From: an uncultured Rhodospirillales bacterium
GTDB taxonomy: Bacteria; Pseudomonadota; Alphaproteobacteria; Rhodospirillales; Casp-alpha2
DNA: 7,496 nucleotides
NCBI GenBank assembly: GCA_938074585.1
Contig: CALJEW010000281.1
Span: 1 to 7,496 of the forward strand
Direction of reading: 5' to 3'
The notes under the pieces are model-generated. The model ran no database searches and was not told the DNA's origin. It worked only from the letters and a program-made list of their open reading frames with translations. The translations under genes were made by a program, and so were the position numbers. Of this stretch, positions 1 to 5,726 are shown piece by piece. The number at the start of each line of letters is the position of its first letter. Positions within the stretch are counted from its first letter, which is position 1.

Positions 1-367
1 ATTGGGTATTATTTGTTCCGTCAATTCCTTAATCACTGTATCCTAATCTTGTCATATTTTGTAACCTCCATGAGTGTTTGGCAGTGTTCATGGAATAACA
101 AAAAAACAGATCGCCCCACAGGGGGTATGCCTCCTGTGAAGAACTTGACGCATACACCAGATGAATTTCCAGACGTCAGGTTACGTCGACGGAACAGCAT
201 TGATCCTTTGGAACGCAACAAGGTCATATGCATATTCACTTTACGTTGATAGCGATGAAACTTCTGTTCTGAACGCGTTCTTGGCAATCGAAATTCAGAA
301 AAACCCTCCTTGTAGTCACCCGTATAAAATTCCTAACCAAGGCTTTTTCCTTCCTCTCGATTGATTT
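1..367. other. Upstream region with no recognisable gene
   Basis: No protein family is recognisable in any frame. One plus-strand frame is open from the window edge to a TGA at 247-249 (82 codons) and could be the tail of a gene lying further upstream, but its sequence is not family-like and it is probably chance. The stretch contains a strong hairpin (117-138), a perfect 10-bp palindrome ATATGCATAT (226-235), and a TATAAAAT box (322-329) with no convincing -35 partner. The promoter of the flavoprotein at 368 should lie here, but I cannot place it. Confidence 0.5.
117..138. other. Strong hairpin, 9-bp stem with 4-nt loop
   Basis: CACAGGGGG (117-125), loop TATG (126-129), CCTCCTGTG (130-138). 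All nine positions pair, one as G:U in the plus-strand RNA. No T-run follows on the plus strand. On the minus strand a run of seven T begins about a dozen bases past the stem, too far for a standard intrinsic terminator. Segment 125-130 (GTATGC) can instead pair with GCATAC at 150-155, which would exclude the first hairpin. It may be a leader-RNA structure or a terminator relic; its function is unknown. Confidence 0.4.
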
Positions 368-1576
368 ATGGTCCGAAATCAAATTCACAAACGAAGGACC
401 AACGCGATTTACGACGTACTTGTTATAGGCGCAGGAGCAGCTGGGATGATGGCCGCAATCGAATGCGGTAAACGTGCGCGGCGCGTTGCTATCCTCGAAC
501 GAACTGATAAAATTGGGGAAAAAATCAGAATTTCCGGCGGTGGAAGATGTAATTTTACGAACATATATACAAAACCAACCAACTATATTTCTGAAAATCC
601 GCGGTTCTGTATTTCAGCATTAAAACGATATACACCAGACCAATTCATCCGCTTAATTGATCATTATGGCATCGCATACAATGAAAGAAAGCATGGCCAG
701 CTATTTTGTGACCAATCAGCTGTGCAGATCAACAACATGTTGCTGGCTGAATGTCAGGCAGCAAACGTCGAATTTCATTTTAACGTCGATATTTCAAAAA
801 TACAAAAACCGTCTCATTTTAAAGTTTTTGGGCAATCTGAAACCTATGAAGCACAATCGGTGATTATTGCCACAGGCGGAAAGTCGGTCCCAAAAATGGG
901 GGCGACATCTTTTGGCTACGATGTCGCACAAAAATTTGGCTTACAAATCATAACACCTGAACCCGCACTGGTTCCATTGACCTTCGACGGTGTTATTCAC
1001 GATCAGCTAAAGTCCTTAGCAGGAATAGCTGTTGATGTGCGGGTTAAGTGCGCAAAAACGCAGTTTGAAGAAGCTCTACTGTTTACGCACCGCGGATTAA
1101 GTGGCCCTGTAATCTTACAAATTTCTTCTTATTGGGATTTAGGTCAAGGCATAAGTGTTGATTTGTTTCCCGGTAATGACTTTTTTGAACTTTTAAAAAC
1201 ACTGAAAGATGGAAAACCAAAACAACGGCTACGCCCCTTTTTAGAAGAGTATCTGCCCAAGCGGCTTGCTGGCGTTATTGCAACTGAGTTAGACCTTCCA
1301 GAGCAATTTGCAAATATACCAGACAAGCGGTTACTGGCTTTAAGTAAGCGCATTAACCACTGGCGAATCCTTCCCAGTGGCAGCGAGGGTTACCGAACTG
1401 CCGAAGTGACACGAGGCGGCGTTGCCACGTCCGAATTATCCTCTAAAACAATGGAGACCACAAAAGTCCCTAACCTGTATTTCATAGGCGAGGTTGTCGA
1501 CGTTACCGGACACTTAGGCGGCTTTAATTTTCAATGGGCATGGTCATCAGGATACACAGCAGGCCAATTTGCTTAG
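368..1576 (+). CDS. HI0933/YhiN-family FAD-dependent flavoprotein (TIGR00275-like)
   Basis: A predicted cytosolic FAD/NAD(P)-binding oxidoreductase, 402 aa, which is normal length for the family. The dinucleotide-binding Rossmann motif GAGAAG is at residues 21-26, with the acidic end of strand two at E44. The family signature RISGGGRCNFTN is at 54-65, and the hallmark C-terminal block from YFIGEVVDVTG to the end (371-402) includes the conserved GGFNFQWAWSSG. Family members include E. coli YhiN and the clostridial BaiN. Substrates are mostly unknown, so only the flavoprotein fold is safe to state. The start is uncertain. ATG 368 has no Shine-Dalgarno sequence, whereas GAAGGA (393-398) sits 8 nt before an ATT codon at 407, just before the conserved YDVLVIGAG core. 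It is transcribed alone; a palindromic terminator lies about 50 nt after the stop. Confidence 0.9.
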   Translation: MVRNQIHKRRTNAIYDVLVIGAGAAGMMAAIECGKRARRVAILERTDKIGEKIRISGGGRCNFTNIYTKPTNYISENPRFCISALKRYTPDQFIRLIDHYGIAYNERKHGQLFCDQSAVQINNMLLAECQAANVEFHFNVDISKIQKPSHFKVFGQSETYEAQSVIIATGGKSVPKMGATSFGYDVAQKFGLQIITPEPALVPLTFDGVIHDQLKSLAGIAVDVRVKCAKTQFEEALLFTHRGLSGPVILQISSYWDLGQGISVDLFPGNDFFELLKTLKDGKPKQRLRPFLEEYLPKRLAGVIATELDLPEQFANIPDKRLLALSKRINHWRILPSGSEGYRTAEVTRGGVATSELSSKTMETTKVPNLYFIGEVVDVTGHLGGFNFQWAWSSGYTAGQFA

Positions 1577-1627
1577 CTGCTGACAAGGAAAAAACCCATC
1601 AAAAACATCGTCAATTTATTCAACATT

Positions 1628-1645
1628 AAAAACAGTCACTGTTTT
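1628..1645. terminator. Bidirectional intrinsic terminator candidate
   Basis: AAAACAGT (1629-1636), C (1637), ACTGTTTT (1638-1645) form a perfect palindrome that folds as a 7-bp stem with a 3-nt loop. On the minus strand the stem begins 5 nt after the TAA of the gene remnant (1651-1653) and ends in five T. On the plus strand it lies about 50 nt after the flavoprotein stop and ends in four T. The stem is AT-rich and therefore weak, but its position between two converging 3' ends supports the call. Confidence 0.5.
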
Positions 1646-1650
1646 AAGAA

Positions 1651-1755
1651 TTATTCACCGCGACGATTAGGAAGTAGAAATACAAGTCCCAAAGTAGCTA
1701 GGTGAGAAACAACTGTTAATCCAGATAAATAATAAATAACTATATTACAATCTTT
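1651..1755 (-). pseudogene. C-terminal remnant of a membrane protein, possibly a transporter
   Basis: Read on the minus strand, 34 codons are open between an in-frame TGA (1756-1758) and a TAA (1651-1653), with no plausible start. The peptide has one continuous hydrophobic stretch of about 22 residues (residues 5-28, containing VVSHLATLGLVFLL) followed by a short polar tail PNRRGE and the stop. This is the look of a last transmembrane helix and cytoplasmic tail, as in MFS-type transporters. A terminator-like palindrome begins 5 nt after the stop, as expected for a genuine gene end. The upstream part of the gene is absent and an IS remnant lies on that side, so I infer loss by insertion and deletion. 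The family is a guess; a chance hydrophobic ORF is the alternative. Confidence 0.4.
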
Positions 1756-1862
1756 TCAAAAGGGTATTAACGAGACATTACGCATGAACGATCACATACA
1801 TTGGTAATATCCCCGATAATTTGTATTATTCAAACGTAGAATTTTCTTGTAATGTAACGAAG

Positions 1863-2147
1863 GTGATTCAAATAAAAACCGCACGTTATTTAGATAGTCA
1901 AATCATCAGTATTTTGCGAGGTTCCGAGACAGACACGCCTGTTCCGGAACTTTGCCGTGAACATTGCATTAGCAATGCGAGCTTTTATAAATGGCGCGCA
2001 AAATATGGCGGCATGGATGCGTCACTGTTGGGGCGGATGACGGAACTAGAGGCAGAGAACAACCGGTTGAATGAAATGTATGCGGATGTTTGGCTTTAAA
2101 ACGATGTAATCAAGGAAGCAATAGAAAAAAGTAGTAAGGCCCTCTAG
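1863..2147 (+). pseudogene. IS3-family OrfA (transposase subunit), inactivated
   Basis: OrfA normally binds the IS ends through an N-terminal helix-turn-helix. Here the helix-turn-helix region is readable (SQIISILRG to ISNASFYKWRAKYGGMD), followed by the leucine-zipper segment ELEAENNRLNEMYADVWL. Three lesions are visible. The expected start is ATA at 1872 rather than ATG (the following codons read K-T-A-R as in relatives), with a good GAAGGTG ribosome site just upstream at 1859-1865. A TAA at 2097-2099 interrupts the protein where relatives have Lys or Gln, and the frame then continues as NDVIKEAIEK. The A-run at 2125-2130 appears one base short, so the frame misses its usual EKK-stop and runs on to TAG at 2145-2147. 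An alternative GTG start exists at 1863. Confidence 0.8.
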
Positions 2148-2777
2148 GCGTCGCGAGATGGCAAAGATTGCCGTGTGCAATGAGCGACTTAATATCTGGG
2201 CTGCCTGTGCAGCATTCACAATTTCCGTGACTTGCTATTGTTATTAAGCAAAGCAGAGCGATGAGAACCACGAGATCGACAACTGGCTGGGGGTGTTGTA
2301 CGGCCGCCATAAGAACTGGGGCTTCAAGCTCTGTTTTCTATATCTGCATAACGTAAAAGACTTTGGCTGGAACCATAAGTGTATCTAACGAATCTACTGC
2401 GAACTGGCACTCAATCTCAGGATTAAGCCAAAAAAACGCCTGTACTGGGAGATACAAGAACCGCTATCGGTACCGACAACGATCAATGACATGTGTCCAT
2501 GGACTTCATCAATGATCAGCTATCTGATATCTGCGGTTTCATGATTTTTAATGTCATAGATGATTATAACCGCGAAGGATTGAGTATTAAGGTTGATTTT
2601 TCTTTACCTTCGGCCCAGATAATCCGGGCACTGGGCCGGATTATCGAATGGCTTGGATCACCTTGTACCATTCGCTGCAACAACGGACCTGATTACGTTA
2701 GTGAATTGCTTGTTGAGTGGGCTAAGAAGCGCTGCATTGGCCTAAAGTTTATCTAACTCGGCAAACCACCGCACTAA
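2131..2777 (+). pseudogene. IS3-family OrfB (DDE integrase), frameshifted and truncated
   Basis: Normally made as an OrfA-OrfB fusion by -1 frameshifting. Homology begins right at the slippery A-run with VVRPSRRREMAK and stays in one frame to about 2493, interrupted by TAA at 2245-2247 and TAA at 2386-2388 (in the usual KRVYRIYCEL segment). A one-base loss in the Trp codon near 2494-2496 (expected DTWSMDF) moves it to the next frame. There the first catalytic Asp survives (codon 2502-2504, in SMDF), but the second, normally in the RCDNGPE motif, is Asn (codon 2679-2681, RCNNGPD). TAA at 2754-2756 follows FI where relatives read FIQPGKP. The LGKPP relic after it marks the last homology, and the region carrying the catalytic Glu is unrecognisable. 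Confidence 0.85.
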
Positions 2778-2890
2778 ACTCCAAAAGAAAACAAGCGTTA
2801 TGTTTTAAACATCATAAACCCAAATGAAAAGCGTGTCATACAATACAACTTATCCAAATCAATCTTATGTTTAAGTAGTAAAACCTGTTT
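2778..2890. other. Short intergenic gap, nothing identified
   Basis: AT-rich spacer between the IS remnant and the stop codon of the DNA glycosylase. It holds a palindrome ATGTTT-T-AAACAT (2800-2812) without a T-run. I see no terminator for the minus-strand argS/glycosylase unit, no right end of the IS, and no gene. Confidence 0.5.
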
Positions 2891-3490
2891 TTATTCAAGC
2901 GGTAGTTTCTTATAGCAGTGCCATAAAAAGACTGCGGCTGCCGTCCGCTCAGGCTTCCAGCGCTCTGCAATAATATCTAATTCGCCTGGTGTTGGGCGGT
3001 TTTCTAGGTTCAAAAGCCGTTTGGTCGCCTCAGCCAAAGCCAAGTCACCTGCTGGCCAAATATCGGTGCGACCAAGGGCAAACATTAAATAAATTTCAGC
3101 CGTCCAACGCCCAATCCCCTTAACGGCCATCAATTGGGCACGAACTACATCATTTTCATCTTTTTCGAGTGCGACGAGATCCAAGCTTCCGTTTAAAATG
3201 GCTTCAGATAAGCAGGTCACATAATGCGCCTTAGGACGACTTAAACCAAAAGACCGCAAAGCCTTTTCGCCTGATTTCAGGGCATTTTCTGGAGTGCACT
3301 TGATCAACCCGGCCTCAACACGCTTCCAGATGGCGGCGCCCGATTGAACGGAGACTTGTTGGTCTATAATAATCCGGATTAAGGTTGCAAACCCACCATC
3401 GCGATCGCGGGTCAGTGGTGTTCCGATCTGTTTATGAGCTAGCGCAATATCTGGGCAGATTGCAACTAGCGCCTTGATCGATTTATTCAT
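2891..3490 (-). CDS. AlkA-like DNA-3-methyladenine glycosylase (HhH-GPD superfamily)
   Basis: A base-excision-repair glycosylase, 199 aa, that should remove alkylated bases such as 3-methyladenine from DNA. The fold is recognisable by IIDQQVSVQSG (41-51), the helix-hairpin-helix LMAVKGIGRWTAE (120-132), and the Pro/Gly-Asp loop PAGDLAL (146-152), whose D149 is the expected catalytic aspartate. No C-terminal Cys4 iron-sulfur cluster is present, which argues against Nth/MutY. It is shorter than E. coli AlkA (282 aa) because the N-terminal TBP-like domain is absent, as is common in the compact bacterial form. It starts 17 nt after the argS stop with a weak GAGAA site 5 nt before ATG, so it is probably co-transcribed with argS. 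The exact lesion specificity cannot be read from the sequence. Confidence 0.88.
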   Translation of the reverse strand: MNKSIKALVAICPDIALAHKQIGTPLTRDRDGGFATLIRIIIDQQVSVQSGAAIWKRVEAGLIKCTPENALKSGEKALRSFGLSRPKAHYVTCLSEAILNGSLDLVALEKDENDVVRAQLMAVKGIGRWTAEIYLMFALGRTDIWPAGDLALAEATKRLLNLENRPTPGELDIIAERWKPERTAAAVFLWHCYKKLPLE

Positions 3491-3507
3491 GCGTTTCTCA
3501 GCAGGTG

Positions 3508-5262
3508 TCAGCGTAATTCCTCCAACGGGTCAACTCCAAATACAGACAGCCCCGACGCAATAACAAGCGCCACCGCCTGAATAAGCGCCAACCGAGCCAG
3601 AGTTAGTTCTTTGTCATCGGTTAAAACAAACCGCAGACTGGCATTATCCTTACCCTTATTCCAAAGTCCATGAAACTGAGTTGCAAGTTCGTTCAAATAA
3701 TAGGCAATGCGGTGAGGTTCTTGGGCTTGGGCAGCTCCTTCAATCATCCGCGGCCAGTTTACCATTGTGCGGATAATTTCAAGCTCTGCCGGATCTTCAA
3801 GACGGGCAAAATCCGAATCCTTTAAATCCAATGCTGCAATATCTGCAACCGATAAAGCTTCAAGCGCATTCCTGAGCACTGAGTGACAACGCGCATGGGC
3901 GTATTGCACATAAAAAACAGGATTATCGCGTGATTGCTCGAGCACTTTTTGCAGATCAAACTCCATTTGCGTATCACTTTTGCGCGTTAGCATAATGAAG
4001 CGCACAACATCTTTACCCACTTCATCGATCAATTCGCGCAATGTAACGAAGTTACCTGAACGCTTCGACATGCGCATAGGCTCGCCACCCTTCATCAAAT
4101 GAACCATTTGACACAATTTGATTTCAAGCGATGCTTCACCACCAGAAACCGCATTGGTGGCGGCTTTCATGCGCTTTACATAACCGCCATGATCAGCACC
4201 AAAAATATCGATCATTTGGCTGAACCCACGGCGATATTTGTCATAATGATTGGCAATATCATTGGTAAAATATGTCCAGCTGCCATCTGATTTTTTTAAA
4301 GGACGGTCAGTGTCATCGCCAAACTCAGTCGCTTTAAACAGCGTTTGCGGACGCGATTCCCAATCATCAACGGGCTTGCCTTTTGGCGGCTCTAACTCAC
4401 CAGTGTAAATCAAACCCTTTTCATCTAAAGTTTTGAAAACAGCATCAACAGTTCCTGCCTCAACCAATGCTTTTTCAGATGTAAAGACATCTTGCTTGAT
4501 CCCTAGACTTTGTAAGTCATCGCGAACCAAATCCATCATTTGGGCGACGGCAAAGGTTCTGAACTCAGTCAACCATTCAGCTTCATCGGCTAATTTCCAT
4601 TTATCGCCATCACGGTCCGCCAAGGCTTTTCCAACGGGAACCAAATAATCGCCCGGATAAAGCCCTTCTGGAATGGTGCCAATATCTTCACCCAACGCTT
4701 CCAAATAACGCAAATGGGTCGACCGGGCCAAAGTATCGACCTGTGACCCAGCATCGTTGATATAGTATTCTGTGGTTACATCATAGCCCGCTTTCCGTAG
4801 CAAAAGGGATAAAGCATCACCCGTTACAGCGCCCCGAGCATGAGCCACATGTAAGGGGCCAGTTGGGTTGGCAGAAACAAATTCAACATTAATTTTAGCC
4901 CCCTTCCCCATTTGTGAATCTCCATAGCGAACGCCTAGATCAAGAATATCGGCCATTTGCGCATGCCAAAAGCTATTGGATAGACTGAAGTTAATGAAGC
5001 CAGGCCCTGCAATATCTACGTTTTTAAGCGCTTCTAACGATTTCATTTTTTCGGCGATTTTGGACGCCACATCGCGTGGCTTCATGCCCGCAGGCTTCGC
5101 CAACACCATGGCCGCGTTGGTTGTCATATCGCCGTGGCTTGTATCGCGTGGAGGTTCCAAATTAATACGATCTAAATTCAAGCCTTCTGGTAAATCACCA
5201 GCAGCCACAATCTCATTAACAATTGTTACAACACGTTCACGAAAAGTCTCAAATAAGTTCAT
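3508..5262 (-). CDS. argS: Arginine--tRNA ligase (ArgRS)
   Basis: A class I aminoacyl-tRNA synthetase, 584 aa, that charges tRNA-Arg with arginine at the cost of ATP in the cytosol. The N-terminal tRNA-recognition (Add1) domain covers about 1-95 and includes LEPPRDTSHGDMTTNAAM. The class I HIGH motif is HVAH at 138-141 in NPTGPLHVAHARGA, with Ala where Gly is usual. GADHGGY is at 356-362, and the KMSKS loop is MRMSKRSG at 396-403. The DALR anticodon-binding domain runs from about 450 to the end. The length is typical. ATG 5262 gives the expected MNLF N-terminus; its ribosome site (AGAGAA, about 5 nt upstream) is weak. It is first in an apparent two-gene unit with the DNA glycosylase and diverges from the DksA-like gene. 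Confidence 0.97.
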   Translation of the reverse strand: MNLFETFRERVVTIVNEIVAAGDLPEGLNLDRINLEPPRDTSHGDMTTNAAMVLAKPAGMKPRDVASKIAEKMKSLEALKNVDIAGPGFINFSLSNSFWHAQMADILDLGVRYGDSQMGKGAKINVEFVSANPTGPLHVAHARGAVTGDALSLLLRKAGYDVTTEYYINDAGSQVDTLARSTHLRYLEALGEDIGTIPEGLYPGDYLVPVGKALADRDGDKWKLADEAEWLTEFRTFAVAQMMDLVRDDLQSLGIKQDVFTSEKALVEAGTVDAVFKTLDEKGLIYTGELEPPKGKPVDDWESRPQTLFKATEFGDDTDRPLKKSDGSWTYFTNDIANHYDKYRRGFSQMIDIFGADHGGYVKRMKAATNAVSGGEASLEIKLCQMVHLMKGGEPMRMSKRSGNFVTLRELIDEVGKDVVRFIMLTRKSDTQMEFDLQKVLEQSRDNPVFYVQYAHARCHSVLRNALEALSVADIAALDLKDSDFARLEDPAELEIIRTMVNWPRMIEGAAQAQEPHRIAYYLNELATQFHGLWNKGKDNASLRFVLTDDKELTLARLALIQAVALVIASGLSVFGVDPLEELR

Positions 5263-5304
5263 CAGATTCTCTGTATTCTGTCAGTTTTTAGAAATGATAA
5301 AGAT

Positions 5305-5323
5305 TGCTGGTCATACTCCAGCA
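5305..5323. promoter_or_regulatory. Palindrome in the argS / dksA-like divergent region
   Basis: TGCTGG (5305-5310), 7-nt spacer, CCAGCA (5318-5323). It overlaps the candidate argS -10 box, so it could be an operator. In the opposite orientation it could form a leader hairpin of the DksA-like gene. No regulator is encoded nearby. The rest of 5263-5381 shows no second clear promoter. Confidence 0.3.
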
Positions 5324-5338
5324 TTAAGTCCCAATCAA
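5310..5338 (-). promoter_or_regulatory. Candidate sigma-70-type promoter of argS
   Basis: On the minus strand TTGATT (plus 5333-5338) and TATGAC (plus 5310-5315) are separated by exactly 17 nt, each matching 4 of 6 consensus positions. This would give a leader of about 40 nt before the argS ATG. The -10 box overlaps a palindrome at 5305-5323. Confidence 0.4.
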
Positions 5339-5381
5339 GCAGCCAACTTGTACCATAGCAAAATGAGTGCAACGATAAATC

Positions 5382-5726
5382 ATGAACAATGCGAAACTGA
5401 ATACTTATAAGAAGCGCCTGCTGACATTACAGAATGAATTATCCCATATTTTAGATGTGACCGAAGCAAGCCGGAAACCCGTCGAACTCGATCAAACATC
5501 GGTGGGCAGATTGTCGCGAATGAATGCCATGCAAGCACAAGCGATGCAATTGGAAACGGGCCGTAGGCGCAAACAAGAGTTGCAACGTATCGATAACGCA
5601 CTAAAACGTATAGAGTCTGGGGATTTTGGTTACTGTGCTTCCTGTGATGAAGAAATTGAAGAAAAACGATTATACCACGACCCAACGTTCCCCACCTGCA
5701 TTGGCTGCGCTCAATCGGGACATTGA
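5382..5726 (+). CDS. DksA/TraR-family C4 zinc-finger protein
   Basis: A small protein (114 aa) of the DksA/TraR family, whose members enter the RNA polymerase secondary channel and adjust transcription initiation. Residues about 1-75 are predominantly helical and charged, as in the coiled coil. A zinc finger follows, with C85-x2-C88 (FGYCASC) and C106-x2-C109 (CIGC). The segment LDQTSVGRLSRMNAMQAQAM (36-55) marks a subgroup shorter than true DksA (151 aa in E. coli), and the acidic DxxDxA tip of DksA is not visible, so ppGpp-type function should not be assumed. ATG 5382 has no clear ribosome site; an out-of-frame ATG at 5363 opens a 15-codon ORF overlapping the start. Its last 16 nt overlap the 3' end of the MATE gene on the other strand. 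Confidence 0.88.
   Translation: MNNAKLNTYKKRLLTLQNELSHILDVTEASRKPVELDQTSVGRLSRMNAMQAQAMQLETGRRRKQELQRIDNALKRIESGDFGYCASCDEEIEEKRLYHDPTFPTCIGCAQSGH

Larger units (their letters stand above)
1849..2777 (+). mobile_element. Degraded insertion sequence, IS3 family, IS407 type
   Basis: Both IS3 reading frames can be followed: an OrfA helix-turn-helix/leucine-zipper protein, then an OrfB DDE integrase. The wording is of the IS407 subgroup (for example YGGMDAS, ELEAEN, NWGFKLCFLYL, FNVIDDYNREGL). The element is dead: start codon lost, nonsense codons in both frames, two single-base deletions, a catalytic Asp changed to Asn, and the last third of OrfB missing. Homology fades at about 2777. No inverted repeats or target duplication could be identified. 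The left boundary is provisional, set at a TGTAATG that begins with the TG typical of IS3 ends. Surrounding genes are intact, so the insertion appears to be old. Confidence 0.85.

Noticed and set aside
18..30. CCGTCAATTCCTT, identical to part of a highly conserved 16S rRNA segment
   Set aside because: Only these 13 bases agree; the bases on both sides do not continue as 16S rRNA. Chance match.
160..190. FPDVRLRRR as a possible HemB (porphobilinogen synthase) N-terminus
   Set aside because: The next residues lack the expected DW.RR.V.E pattern in any frame, so the resemblance is too short to call.
33..287. Minus-strand ORF of 84 codons
   Set aside because: No family-like sequence, low-complexity basic composition and no ribosome site. 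Likely chance.
2110..2310. Minus-strand ORF across the IS remnant
   Set aside because: It lies antisense to clear OrfB homology and is a shadow.
2817..2855. Minus-strand ATG ACA CGC reading MTRFSFGF as the start of the lost membrane protein
   Set aside because: It stops after 13 codons and has no link to the C-terminal remnant beyond position.
4976..5410. Plus-strand ORF of 144 codons antisense to argS
   Set aside because: It mirrors the ArgRS N-terminal coding region, and its end overlaps the DksA-like start in another frame. No independent support.
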